A stretch of DNA of 64,000 nucleotides from Pantanalinema sp. GBBB05 (GCA_016743235.1 VRZD01000028.1:22277-86276), one strand, 5' to 3'; counted from the stretch's first letter, positions 1-8,068 are shown. Notes: generated from the letters alone by a model not told the origin. Translations and numbers: made by a program.

Positions 1-31
1 TTTCAACGAGTCGCCACTTGGTAACAATGCA

Positions 32-601
32 ATGAATTTAACGCAGTACGAGACCATCCTAGTGATTGATTTGGAAGCAACTTGCTGTGGGCAAGATGAG
101 TTTCCTCGGACTGAAATGGAAATTATCGAAATTGGGGCAGTGATAGTGGAAATCCAATCGCTGACGATCGTGGATGAATTTCAAACCTTTATCCGTCCCG
201 TTCGTCATCCGCAATTAACGACCTTCTGTCGCCAGTTAACCACCATTACTCAGTCTGACGTTGATCAAGCGCCTACCTATCCAGAAGCGATCGCCCAGCT
301 CCAAACCTGGCTGTCAGCCTATCCCAATTATGTGTTTGCCTCTTGGGGAGACTATGACCGCAAGCAATTCCAGCAGGATAGCCAATATCATCAAATTCCC
401 TACCCCTTTCCTGCCGAGCATATCAATTTGAAACAAGGCTTTGCCAGACACCAAACGGCTAATCAACGGTATGGCATGGCAGAAGCCTTAGAACGGGTTG
501 GTATCACGCTCGAAGGCACTCACCACCGAGGGATTGATGATGCCCGGAATATTGCCAAACTACTGCCCTATTCCCTGGGCATCAAATCGATCGATCGTTA
601 A
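32..601 (+). CDS. DEDDh-family 3'-5' exonuclease (RNase T/KapD/ERI1-like)
   Basis: A 189-residue protein with the RNase T/DnaQ exonuclease fold. The first acidic pair is DLEAT at residues 13-17, and the last motif, H-x4-D, sits in HRGIDDARN near the C-terminus, so this is the DEDDh subclass. A middle aspartate lies in the WGDYDR segment. The family removes nucleotides from 3' ends of RNA or single-stranded DNA using two metal ions. Length and motif spacing match stand-alone KapD/ERI1-like nucleases rather than a Pol III epsilon subunit. The ATG at 32 is the first in-frame start. Its stop overlaps the convergent thioredoxin stop by 4 bases. The natural substrate cannot be told from sequence. 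Confidence 0.85.
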   Translation: MNLTQYETILVIDLEATCCGQDEFPRTEMEIIEIGAVIVEIQSLTIVDEFQTFIRPVRHPQLTTFCRQLTTITQSDVDQAPTYPEAIAQLQTWLSAYPNYVFASWGDYDRKQFQQDSQYHQIPYPFPAEHINLKQGFARHQTANQRYGMAEALERVGITLEGTHHRGIDDARNIAKLLPYSLGIKSIDR

Positions 602-1200
602 TTCACGACCTGGCTGCCATGACTCCGCGGATCGCTAGCACTGGCTTTTGGAGCCGCGACAGGAGCCGCAAACGCTGAAGTCTGCCCCGTAGCTTGAGCA
701 TAAGGCAACGCATCCCCAGTCGTCAGAGCAACAAGATTCGCTTCCATAATCGATCGCGGTTGCTCACCGATCGCTTGGGCAATATCCTTGCCATCCTTGC
801 CTAAGAAGACAAAGTGCGGAATCCCATCAACCCGATAAGAGAGAATTTCCGGCAACCACTTGCTGTTATCCACATTCAGCATTACAAAGTTGACACGATC
901 GCCATATTGCTGTTTCAAGACTTGCAGATCGGGAGCCATCGCCTGACAACTCGTACACCAGTTGGCGTAAAACTCCATCAGGGTCGGCTTACCGTTACTT
1001 AAAGCAACGTTGAACGGGACTGAAATTTCTGCCATTTCCGTCAGCAAACTCGACCCGGTTTCCGTGCCAAATCCGAGAAACACCAAAGCACTCAAGGCGA
1101 TCGCGACTAAGGCAATCACAATGTTCCGAACTCGCTGACTAATGAGGGATTCTGGCTGAGTTGAGGTTGACAGAGGGGTTTTGGGCGCTTCTTCAGACAT
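598..1200 (-). CDS. txlA: Membrane-anchored thioredoxin, TxlA/HCF164-like
   Basis: Single N-terminal membrane helix (about residues 25-45 from the chosen start), then a thioredoxin domain with the redox motif WCTSC near residue 81 and an Ala/Ser-rich tail of about 40 residues. This is the architecture of cyanobacterial TxlA and plant HCF164, a thylakoid thioredoxin that carries reducing power across the membrane and is needed for cytochrome b6f assembly. The frame is open further upstream to 1287, but the ATG at 1200 (MSEEAPK) gives the expected length and leaves room for a promoter shared with the divergent DUF1232 gene. Function is inferred from the family. Confidence 0.85.
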   Translation of the reverse strand: MSEEAPKTPLSTSTQPESLISQRVRNIVIALVAIALSALVFLGFGTETGSSLLTEMAEISVPFNVALSNGKPTLMEFYANWCTSCQAMAPDLQVLKQQYGDRVNFVMLNVDNSKWLPEILSYRVDGIPHFVFLGKDGKDIAQAIGEQPRSIMEANLVALTTGDALPYAQATGQTSAFAAPVAAPKASASDPRSHGSQVVN

Positions 1201-1387
1201 AGGGTTGTAACAAGCGGTGACATCACTTTTCAGTGTACCGATTCCTTGGGGCATGTGGATGTCTTTACTGTTGGATCGGTTCTCCACACTCCCAGGGGGA
1301 CTACTACGACAAATCGGTGGGTTTTCTACACCAGAGGTTTTTGAGGGCTTCTGTCACGATGATGATGTGACATTAAGGACACCTGCA

Positions 1388-1639
1388 ATGAAGTTCTTCA
1401 TCCAACCGCTCTATAACTTGTATCGCACTGTTCTGCGGAATTCTAAATATCGTTGGGTGGTCGTTGGAGCCAGTTTGTTATATCTCCTCAGTCCGATCGA
1501 TTTAGTGACCGATGTTATCCCTGTTGTGGGCTGGTTGGATGATGGTGTGATTGCCACATTATTAGTCACAGAAATTTCTCAAGCGGTGCTAGAGCAACGG
1601 CAAGCCCGCAAACAAAAGAAAACCGCTAGCGTCAGTTAG
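1388..1639 (+). CDS. DUF1232 (YkvA-type) small membrane protein
   Basis: An 83-residue protein with the DUF1232 signature LLYLLSPIDLVTDVIPVVGWLDD, a helical hairpin ending in an acidic turn, followed by a Lys/Gln-rich tail. The start at 1388 (MKFFIQPLYN) matches the family; the frame extends upstream to 1217, but that part has no family resemblance and overlaps the opposing txlA leader. The family is widespread and of unknown biochemical role. It is followed by two further small membrane protein genes in the same direction. Confidence 0.8.
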   Translation: MKFFIQPLYNLYRTVLRNSKYRWVVVGASLLYLLSPIDLVTDVIPVVGWLDDGVIATLLVTEISQAVLEQRQARKQKKTASVS

Positions 1640-1694
1640 CGATCGAGCGTCAGAGTTTTCAATTAATAACTAATAGCCTACAAGGAGAAACGTC

Positions 1695-1883
1695 ATGAAA
1701 CTACTCCGATATGCTCTCGGTATTCTCGTCCCCCCCCTCGGTGTATTTCTCACCTACGGATTGAGTGCCACCCTGCTGATTAACATTCTACTAACCGTGC
1801 TCGGTTGGGTTCCTGGCAGCATTCATGCCATTTGGGCGATCGCCAAGCATGATGAAAAACTCAACCAACCCGGTACGGTTTAA
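1695..1883 (+). CDS. YqaE/Pmp3 (UPF0057) membrane protein
   Basis: A 62-residue proteolipid with two hydrophobic helices and the family features PPLGVFLTYG and LGWVPGSIHAIWAI. Pmp3/YqaE proteins sit in the cytoplasmic membrane and are linked to salt and cold tolerance, by influence on membrane potential in yeast. A good ribosome-binding site (AAGGAG, about 1682) precedes the ATG. It lies 55 bases after the DUF1232 gene and upstream of a holin-like gene, so the three may form a small stress-related membrane protein cluster (inference). Confidence 0.88.
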   Translation: MKLLRYALGILVPPLGVFLTYGLSATLLINILLTVLGWVPGSIHAIWAIAKHDEKLNQPGTV

Positions 1884-1983
1884 CAACCTCAAGCATTACG
1901 GCGGCTAGAGGCATGAGGAACTAAGCGATCGCACTGCGTCAGCCCGCCACAATTCACATTTCACCTCATTTAGGGAGGACAAC

Positions 1984-2379
1984 ATGATTGGATATTTCTT
2001 AACTACATTGATCACCGCTCTCAGCTTACTAGTGGTCGATCTGACTATTCCCGGCGTGACGATCGCAACGTTTCCCGCCGCGCTCTTAGCTGGGGTGTCG
2101 ATCGGGTTAGTCAACGGCTCCATTAAACCCGTACTATCGTTTTTATCGCTACCAATTAACTTCCTGACCCTAGGGGCATTCTCTCTGGTCGTCAATGGCA
2201 TCTGTTTCTGGTTAGCGTCCTTACTGGTTCCTGGGTTTGCCGTTCATGGGCTGCTTGCACTTATCCTGGGTCCGATCGTTCTATCGTTCGCCAGCACCTT
2301 CCTTAATCGTTACTTTACGGAGAAAGGGTTATTACCTGGACGCAATTCTCAAACTGCGATCGTCGCTAATAGCAAATAA
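1984..2379 (+). CDS. Phage holin family 4-like membrane protein
   Basis: A 131-residue protein with four hydrophobic segments and the glycine-rich features of the phage holin 4 superfamily 2 family (Phage_holin_4_2), including GLVNGSIKPVLSFLSLPINFLTLG. Despite the name, chromosomal copies are common in bacteria and usually are not phage lysis proteins. A strong AGGGAGGA site lies just before the ATG. No lysin, terminase or other phage gene is nearby, so a prophage reading is not supported. Confidence 0.8.
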   Translation: MIGYFLTTLITALSLLVVDLTIPGVTIATFPAALLAGVSIGLVNGSIKPVLSFLSLPINFLTLGAFSLVVNGICFWLASLLVPGFAVHGLLALILGPIVLSFASTFLNRYFTEKGLLPGRNSQTAIVANSK

Positions 2380-2412
2380 ACTCTGCTAACTAATCCACCA
2401 CCTGATGCCTTG

Positions 2413-2455
2413 CGAACGCGTTTCCCTTTAGAGATGCGTTCGTTGTTTTGTTGGC
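2413..2455 (+). terminator. Likely intrinsic terminator after the holin-like gene
   Basis: Seven-base inverted repeat CGAACGC (2413-2419) / GCGTTCG (2436-2442), followed by a T-rich run interrupted by G residues. It lies 34 bases after the stop of the holin-like gene. Confidence 0.55.
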
Positions 2456-2470
2456 AATAAAAAATTGGGT

Positions 2471-2620
2471 CTAAGCAAACAACCCATAGCTCATCCAATG
2501 AATTTGGGCTACCTGAGTTCTAGAAGTAATCATTGCTGTCCCAACAATCAGTGAGCCGACCACCACATTGTAGGCTGGCGGTTTGCCGAGGCATTTACAG
2601 TAAAGCGACCCGGTGGCAGA
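2471..2620 (-). pseudogene. Decayed C-terminal fragment of an ABC1/UbiB-type kinase
   Basis: On the minus strand this stretch encodes VVVGSLIVGTAMITSRTQ followed by VAQIHWMSYGLFA, nearly the same as the C-terminal membrane region of the intact ABC1 kinase at 8669-10321 (VVVGSLIIGAAIITSRPQ, then ATQIYWISYVLFA). Upstream the homology continues in another frame (TVNASANR against TVDSSANR). Comparing the DNA, the fragment has 11 bases between the SANR and VVVG codons where the intact gene has 12, so one base has been lost. The fragment also stops short after GLFA, missing the second helix and tail. It is a broken remnant of a duplicated or exchanged paralogue. Confidence 0.8.
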
Positions 2621-2862
2621 CGATCGACCAAGTTGGCAGAAGTGACTGGAGAAGTTTTGTACGGAGTTGCAGGAGCGATCTGGCCATGTGGAGTAAAGAG
2701 GCTGATGCCATATCACCTGAAAATAACTTGCTCTCAAAAAATTAGTGATTGAGTACAAAGCTTCTATTGATCATCTATTCTCTGCTTTAACAAACTATGT
2801 ACAGCATCAATCTGAGTTATATTACTTAAACTACATGGAAAATAAGAGATTACTTCGTTTTT

Positions 2863-4182
2863 ATGCTATCAACGTTTCTCCTATTAGGGATGCTAGTACT
2901 AGGTGCCGCTTTAGTACAGATATACCAAGAGAAAGAACGTTTGCAGCGGGCTTTATCTAGATACGAAAGTTTAATCTCACGGGAAGATATAGAGAGACAA
3001 TTAGATTCAAATATTTATCTAAAGCAAACTGAACTTGAGCAACTTTTAGGTGAGCAAGAGCAGTTAAACACCCAGATCAGATTTCTTAAGCAACAGACAT
3101 CTGAGCTTGAAGAAGAGAGTTATCTTCAATCTTTAGGTTTTTATGAACCAAAATACAGCTTCATTAGATCAGAAGATTATCAACACCGTTTTGATCAAAT
3201 AACAGCAGAACGAAAGCAAATGGTCAAAAATAATACTGCTGCCATTTGTCAAAAGGAGTGGGCTATTGGTGAGGATGTAAAAAAAGGAAGGCGGATGATC
3301 AATAGCTACCTTAAATTAATTCGGGAGGCATTTGATGTTGTGTGTGATAACGCAATTGACGAGGCAAAAACTAGTAATATCAATCAACTAAGAAAGAGAA
3401 TCACATCTAACTTTGAGAGATTAAATAAATCATCAGCAATTCTTGAGTGCCAAATTACTGAAGAGTACCTTGGCTTAAGGTTGAGAGAAATAGATATAAA
3501 ATATGAGTTGGAAATTAAAAAACAAGAGGAGAAGGAAAAAGTCCAACTTATTCGTGAGCAAATGGCAAAAGAGAAGAAGGAGCGTGAGGCTCTTGAAAAA
3601 GCTCGACAGCAGGAGGAAGAAGCAATAGAGCGGAAAAGGCGGTACCAAGAAGAGAGGGACAAAATTCAACAGGAAATGGCTCAAGCTTTTGGTAAGAAGC
3701 TTGAAGAACTCGAACGGCAAAATAAAAGCTATGAAGCATTAATTGCTAAAGCTCAGAAGGATGAACAAGATGCTATTGAGCGTCGGCGAGGATTAAAGTC
3801 AGGAACAATATATGTTCTTTCAAGTATTGGCTCTTTAGAAAAAGATGTTTACAGAATTCTAATGACTCAAAGCAGTGATCCTGACAAATATGTTAGAAAT
3901 ATGAATCCTTATGTGCCTTTTCCTTTTAATATCCGCTTAAAAATCTACTCTGAAGATGCATCAGCAACAATACAAAGACTACACGACAAATTTAATGAGC
4001 AAAGAGTAAATACAATCAATCCAAGGAGAGAATTCTTCAGAGCTTCTTTAGAAGAAATCAAGAAAGTAGCCTATTCTATTCGTAATGAAACCACGGACTT
4101 TCGGATCAATATTCAGGAGTTTGAAGATATTCCTTTGGAAAATGAGTACCTTAGAACTTTGGCTGATAGAACAAAGAGATAG
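2863..4182 (+). CDS. Membrane-anchored DUF4041 coiled-coil protein with degenerate GIY-YIG (MUG113-like) domain
   Basis: A 439-residue protein. Residues 1-20 form one membrane helix, 25-95 a coiled coil, about 100-205 a DUF4041 region (GFYEPKYSFIRSEDY and following), about 205-300 a long charged coiled coil, and 314-398 a GIY-YIG domain of the MUG113/T5orf172 type (GTIYVLSSIGS, then FPFNIRLKIYSEDA and PRREFFRASLEEI). Family members usually read YKIGMT, with an Arg after the following P and a Glu before LH. Here these are YRILMT, Tyr and Ile, so nuclease activity is doubtful. Codons are AT-rich, unlike the flanking genes. It is convergent with the orthocaspase operon. Domain naming is from memory of the family; the cell role is unknown. 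Confidence 0.75.
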   Translation: MLSTFLLLGMLVLGAALVQIYQEKERLQRALSRYESLISREDIERQLDSNIYLKQTELEQLLGEQEQLNTQIRFLKQQTSELEEESYLQSLGFYEPKYSFIRSEDYQHRFDQITAERKQMVKNNTAAICQKEWAIGEDVKKGRRMINSYLKLIREAFDVVCDNAIDEAKTSNINQLRKRITSNFERLNKSSAILECQITEEYLGLRLREIDIKYELEIKKQEEKEKVQLIREQMAKEKKEREALEKARQQEEEAIERKRRYQEERDKIQQEMAQAFGKKLEELERQNKSYEALIAKAQKDEQDAIERRRGLKSGTIYVLSSIGSLEKDVYRILMTQSSDPDKYVRNMNPYVPFPFNIRLKIYSEDASATIQRLHDKFNEQRVNTINPRREFFRASLEEIKKVAYSIRNETTDFRINIQEFEDIPLENEYLRTLADRTKR

Positions 4183-4215
4183 TCTTGAACAGAACCTATC
4201 CAGTTCTTTGTAAGT

Positions 4216-5928
4216 TTATAAATTTAAGCTACGTACAATCCTAAAACCAGTGTTATCTGATGCATGATTTGCATCACCGAAATTACGACAAGCAGAGCGG
4301 CACTTATAAGCTTCATTAACCCAAGAACCGCCTCGTATAACTCGATTAGGGTTTTCCTTACAATCCAATTGAGCTTCTCCATTATTTGGAGCATTTTCAT
4401 AGTTTTCACACCATGAATCTTGACACCATTCCCAAACGTTACCGTGCAAATCAAACAAACCAAAAGGATTGGCAAATTGGAACATATTAACCTGGGTAGG
4501 TTTTCCTCTGTTAATTCCCTTACCTTCAGAGTGATATGGAAAATTACCGTCAAAATTTGCTATTTCTGAAGTAATAGTTTCACCGAAATGAAAGGGAGTG
4601 GTAGTTTTAGCCCGACAAGCATATTCCCATTCTGCTTCGGTTGGTAGTCTGTACGTGTAACTTGTCTTCTTTGATAAACGGTTACAAAATTCAATAGCTT
4701 CGTACCATGAAACTTGAATTACTGGATGGTTTGCCCCTCCAGAACGAGTAGGTAATTTACGTAACTTCTGACAAATCTGCGGTAAATTTGAAACTGCTTT
4801 CCACTGGGCTTTTGTAATAGGGTACTTACTCATTAAAAATGGTTTAACTGTTACTAAATGAGTAGGAAGTTCATTACTAGAAGGCTTTCGCTCTGAAGAA
4901 CCCATCAAGTATTCTCCACCTGGTATCACTACCATTTCTATTTCTGTATCACCTAAATCTTCTATAAGAAATTGTGACTGCTTTAAGCATCGAGCGACTT
5001 CTCTACCTTGAGCATCTATCGATATGACCTCAAAGTTAAATATTTGAGTATTAGAAATTATTGGTAGATTTATCGGTTGATTAATCTGTTCTTCTAAAGC
5101 TCTTGTATTTTTACTATTTAAAGATAATTCAGTTGATTTAATTTCTCCTTCTAAGAAATTTAAGGCTCTGAAATTAGATGACCACAACAGAGGCGCTTCA
5201 TATTTAAAACCAGGCTCGACTCGAAGTACTGGCGTTTGTTTAGGTCTATTGTAATTACTGTTTATTTCTGCTGTACGTCGAATTAAATATTGTTCTATCT
5301 GTTTTGATGTAGAGTATTGTTTCAATGCTTCTAGAAGCACATACGTGAATACCCCCTGTCCTAATTCTAAAATTTCATAAGATTCCTCGCCTTGGCTGCA
5401 CGAGAAGATCGTAGTAATTCCTCTTTGCTTTGAAAGTTCCAACGTTTCTGTACCGACTTCAGTAACACTTTTACTGCCATCCGGATACTCATCGCGGCAC
5501 ATATCAAGAATAAGAACAATATTCTTGGCTCTGCAATCTGTTAAACAACGAGTTACAAAATCAACAGAGATTGCTGTATCTTCTAATCTCTTTGGATATC
5601 CATCACAAGTTAATAAGTAGTCATGTCTGTCTCTACCTAATACTCCATGACCGCTAAAGAATAACCAGAGATTATCGGCTCCTTTTGCACGTTGAATTTC
5701 CTCAGTAAGCAGTACTATAAGGTTATTTCGGGAAGGACGTGTAGAGATTCTGCCGAGTGATTCGGAGGTATCTGTACAGAGCAAAACATTATCGGGAGCA
5801 AAACTTGCTTCGGCACACAAATACTTATAAACTTGCTCAGCATCACGTACAGCGCACTTCAGTTGTTTCTTCGGGGATAAGTATTCATAGTGGTTAATAC
5901 CGATGCAGACTGCCCAATTGTTAGCCAT
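4216..5928 (-). CDS. Orthocaspase (peptidase C14) fused to FGE-sulfatase domain
   Basis: A 570-residue protein. Residues 1-250 are a caspase-like p20/p10 domain with the catalytic dyad His94 (FFSGHG) and Cys144 (LDMCRD). A linker with FEVISIDAQGREV precedes the FGE/SUMF1 domain at about 330-568 (VVIPGGEYLMGS, LPTEAEWEYACRA, GNVWEWCQDSW, IRGGSW, DNTGFR). Cyanobacterial orthocaspases cleave after basic residues and are linked to stress responses and conflict systems; FGE-like domains often act as recognition modules in such fusions. It starts one base after the Pepco-like gene stop, so the two are co-transcribed. AT-rich codon use suggests transfer. The target protein is not apparent from the neighbourhood. 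Confidence 0.88.
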   Translation of the reverse strand: MANNWAVCIGINHYEYLSPKKQLKCAVRDAEQVYKYLCAEASFAPDNVLLCTDTSESLGRISTRPSRNNLIVLLTEEIQRAKGADNLWLFFSGHGVLGRDRHDYLLTCDGYPKRLEDTAISVDFVTRCLTDCRAKNIVLILDMCRDEYPDGSKSVTEVGTETLELSKQRGITTIFSCSQGEESYEILELGQGVFTYVLLEALKQYSTSKQIEQYLIRRTAEINSNYNRPKQTPVLRVEPGFKYEAPLLWSSNFRALNFLEGEIKSTELSLNSKNTRALEEQINQPINLPIISNTQIFNFEVISIDAQGREVARCLKQSQFLIEDLGDTEIEMVVIPGGEYLMGSSERKPSSNELPTHLVTVKPFLMSKYPITKAQWKAVSNLPQICQKLRKLPTRSGGANHPVIQVSWYEAIEFCNRLSKKTSYTYRLPTEAEWEYACRAKTTTPFHFGETITSEIANFDGNFPYHSEGKGINRGKPTQVNMFQFANPFGLFDLHGNVWEWCQDSWCENYENAPNNGEAQLDCKENPNRVIRGGSWVNEAYKCRSACRNFGDANHASDNTGFRIVRSLNL

Positions 5929-5929
5929 T

Positions 5930-6277
5930 TCACTTAGATTCAGTCCGCTTAAACTTCAGAGTAATTGCTCCTTTGCCACTTGCCTCACTACTGCAAGCAC
6001 CTAGTAGATTAACCTGTCCTTTACCGTTAATTTCTACTGTCAACGTTACTTCATCTAATTGCATCCCCAAACTGCCACCAGCTTCCTCTTCTGCATGATG
6101 TATCAACTGCCCTACTACTCGCATAGTCCGACTCCACTCTTGCTCAAGCTTCTTGGGATCAACGGGTTGAGGTTTCAATGCTGAAACTCTCTTGCCAAAG
6201 TCATCTCTCCAACCCTTTTCACCATCAGCGGTTTCGTCTTCACTATAAGTTACAATCCAAACTGGTTCGTCAGGCAT
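5930..6277 (-). CDS. Pepco-like (peptidase co-occurring domain) protein
   Basis: A 115-residue protein without membrane segments. It has an N-terminal strand (PVWIVTYSED), a helical middle and a C-terminal strand-rich half (LDEVTLTVEINGKGQVNLLG and GKGAITLKFKR). That C-terminal pattern is what I recall for Pepco/trypco-type domains, small proteins named for sitting beside peptidases in bacterial conflict operons. It is the first gene of a two-gene operon and ends one base before the orthocaspase start. A role as adaptor or regulator of the protease is inference. The family assignment rests on memory of the motif, so confidence is moderate. Confidence 0.6.
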   Translation of the reverse strand: MPDEPVWIVTYSEDETADGEKGWRDDFGKRVSALKPQPVDPKKLEQEWSRTMRVVGQLIHHAEEEAGGSLGMQLDEVTLTVEINGKGQVNLLGACSSEASGKGAITLKFKRTESK

Positions 6278-6589
6278 AGTGTTTTAATTGATACAGCTAC
6301 CTATGAAGATCTTATCGCTTTGAGGAAACTATCAACAGTATTCGAGAAATTACAAAAACTCTAAAAATAGTCAATTTATTTGCTCAATCCATTGTTAGCT
6401 AATCCTTCTCGTAGGCACTTCTCCATAGTTAAACATCTAAATATTCTGCTTTTACTGAGGAGCGTAGCTGATATGGATCGGCTTCGCTCCCATAGTAGTA
6501 CAGCGAATAAAACGCGATCGCTGTTCCAAAATCCACTTTAGATCGCTCTCCAATCTAACAATCCGCAAATCATAGGCAGCACTCGCAGC
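6278..6589 (-). other. Intergenic stretch, possible decayed coding sequence
   Basis: No convincing gene. On the minus strand two open frames overlap, one ending at 6452 (read on from the ParE stop) and one at about 6429, each with ordinary-looking composition but no start or recognised family. This could be a frameshifted remnant. An exact GCGATCGC at about 6526 marks the return of host-like sequence. The promoter of the Pepco-orthocaspase operon should lie near 6280-6400. Confidence 0.35.
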
Positions 6590-6910
6590 CTACACTTCAC
6601 CTTCCAGAATGCTGCTAATGTCTTGGGTTGCATACAGAATTCGTATAACTTCGATGGCATCACCGCGTTCAAAGTAAAAAATCAGGTATTTCCTGAAACC
6701 CTTCACTGCCCACTTCCGTAATCCCTGCAAGCGAGGGTTTTCGACGGGATAAGAACTGCCAATTCCTGGCATTTTGGCAAGCTGGGCGATCGTCGATCGG
6801 GTGGAATCAAAAAACCGCAATGCTACTTCGAGATTATTTTCAGCCATATAGGCAAAATGATCATCTAAATCCTGGCTTGCCTTTGGTCTGATGATGATTC
6901 GCTGAGTCAT
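6590..6910 (-). CDS. RelE/ParE-type toxin
   Basis: A 106-residue protein of the RelE/ParE superfamily: N-terminal IIIRPKASQDLDDHFAYMAEN, central PGIGSSYP and R-rich WAVKGFRKYLIFYF, and the C-terminal strand IEVIRILYATQDI. The GSSYP plus RKYLIFY pattern fits ParE, which poisons DNA gyrase, better than ribosome-dependent RelE, but the two cannot be separated firmly here. It overlaps the antitoxin stop by four bases (ATGA), the usual arrangement with the antitoxin first. Confidence 0.87.
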   Translation of the reverse strand: MTQRIIIRPKASQDLDDHFAYMAENNLEVALRFFDSTRSTIAQLAKMPGIGSSYPVENPRLQGLRKWAVKGFRKYLIFYFERGDAIEVIRILYATQDISSILEGEV

Positions 6911-7161
6911 GCGTCCGACTGTTGAAATCGTTCAACCAGTTGGGTACGCTTTTGCTCCCACCAAGCTTCGGTTGCTTCAGCTGGCTCTCCACTTTCCAGA
7001 CCTTCTAACAACAGAGATTGAATCCGCTCTTGTTGAGCGATGCGATCCTGCTCGCGCAAAATCAAGTGACAAACGTACTCATTGGCAGAGTTAAAACCCG
7101 CTGCGATCGCCTGCTCCTCTACAAAGGATTGCACCTGATCTGGAAGAGAGATATTCAGCAT
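6907..7161 (-). CDS. ParD-type antitoxin
   Basis: An 84-residue protein with the ParD/CopG ribbon-helix-helix N-terminus (MLNISLPDQVQSFVEEQ, then AAGFNSANEYVCHLI) and a disordered acidic C-terminus that would wrap the toxin. ParD proteins neutralise ParE and repress their own operon, so the operator should lie just upstream of 7161. It is the first gene of the pair and sits between the AT-rich island and host-like genes. Confidence 0.87.
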   Translation of the reverse strand: MLNISLPDQVQSFVEEQAIAAGFNSANEYVCHLILREQDRIAQQERIQSLLLEGLESGEPAEATEAWWEQKRTQLVERFQQSDA

Positions 7162-7378
7162 GGACTACGACTCCAAACGTTACATCATCTTTTTAGAATA
7201 GCTAAAAAGGCAATCTAACCCCCTTAAACTATTGCTCAAGGTCTGTTCGATACTTAAGTAAGAATTATGTTTAATAAATGAAGTTTATATCAAAGCCTAA
7301 TTTTCATTTGTCGGGTTTATGACTAAGCTGTAGATATAGCTCAAGGGCTAAACCATTTGGACTTCCTGAGATACAGCT

Positions 7379-7714
7379 ATGTTGAAGCTTGTGTTAGATC
7401 AAATTAACCGTACCCATCTCCCTACCCGCAACTCGCTAAATGGGGTACTGCTCTTTTCAGATCGGCTATATCCGATCCGCCGAGGGCTTAACCGCATAGA
7501 AATTCACGATCGGGCAGTGGCTCATTTAATTTGCCGATTAATTCCTATGCAGTGTCCTTTCGAGCGGGAAATCCGTTTGTTTGGGTATACCCTTTTGCAG
7601 ATTCCACCATTGTGTAAGCTGAATCCACTATACGAAGAAGTGGTTAGCCTAAGGTGGCGAGCGCTGTGCTATCTAGCAGATGAGTGCGGTGAAGATGTCC
7701 GTTGCTATTGCTGA
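7379..7714 (+). CDS. Mo-dependent nitrogenase C-terminal-like protein (orphan)
   Basis: A 111-residue cyanobacterial protein with the family motif IPMQCPFEREIRLFGYTL, then IPPLCKLNPLYEE and RALCYLADECGED. The domain was named from a C-terminal extension near nitrogenase genes, but the stand-alone form is common in cyanobacteria, including ones that do not fix nitrogen, and its function is unknown. Conserved Cys residues (QCP, LCK, LCY, ECG) could bind metal, which is inference. No nif gene is in this window. Confidence 0.88.
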   Translation: MLKLVLDQINRTHLPTRNSLNGVLLFSDRLYPIRRGLNRIEIHDRAVAHLICRLIPMQCPFEREIRLFGYTLLQIPPLCKLNPLYEEVVSLRWRALCYLADECGEDVRCYC

Positions 7715-7751
7715 TTTTGTTTGAATGGCACTCAGTTGAAGGTAACAATCT

Positions 7752-7984
7752 ATGCGTAAAGCCATCGATCAACTGGAAGGCATAGATAAAGGCTGGTCAG
7801 TGCAAATTTACAGCCCCGATCGCCGACTGCTCGGCTCCATTTACCCCTCTTATGCTTGGGCATCTTTGCCGAATTAGCATTGGGATTTCTTCTGGTTTTG
7901 GTAAGTTTGAGCAACCAAATTCCTACTCGATCGTCTAAGGCTTCTATGCCACCGTCGAGCACGGCTCCATTCAATTTAGATTAG
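7752..7984 (+). pseudogene. Frameshifted small single-helix membrane protein gene
   Basis: From ATG 7752 the frame reads MRKAIDQLEGIDKGWSVQI and ends in PSYAWASLPN with a stop at 7875. The neighbouring frame, entered near 7861, continues as IFAELALGFLLVLVSLSNQ followed by a Pro/Ser-rich tail ending PFNLD at 7984. Together they make a plausible protein of about 77 residues with one membrane helix. The join needs one extra base around 7860-7862, so this is either a one-base deletion, a sequencing error or, less likely, a programmed shift. I do not recognise a named family with confidence. Confidence 0.55.
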
Positions 7985-8034
7985 TCCAACGCTAAAGCTT
8001 CTCAAGCTCAATTACACCAAGGCTGGAATACGGC

Positions 8035-8068
8035 AGAGACACACTTGTGTCTCTATTTGATATTTTTT
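8035..8068 (+). terminator. Intrinsic terminator-like hairpin
   Basis: Perfect 8-base stem AGAGACAC (8035-8042) / GTGTCTCT (8047-8054) with loop ACTT, followed by a T-rich run ending near 8068. It ends the upstream small membrane gene and argues that the PsiE-like gene starts after it, at 8090. Confidence 0.6.

Noticed and set aside
1984..2379. Prophage signal from the holin-like gene
   Set aside because: No other phage gene nearby, and this family is often chromosomal.
2745..2960. Plus-strand open frame of 71 codons before the DUF4041 gene
   Set aside because: Overlaps the start of the DUF4041 gene in another frame, has no family resemblance and lies in AT-rich leader sequence.
7379..7714. 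Evidence for nitrogen fixation from the Mo-nitrogenase-like protein
   Set aside because: The stand-alone domain is widespread in non-fixing cyanobacteria and no nif gene is present.
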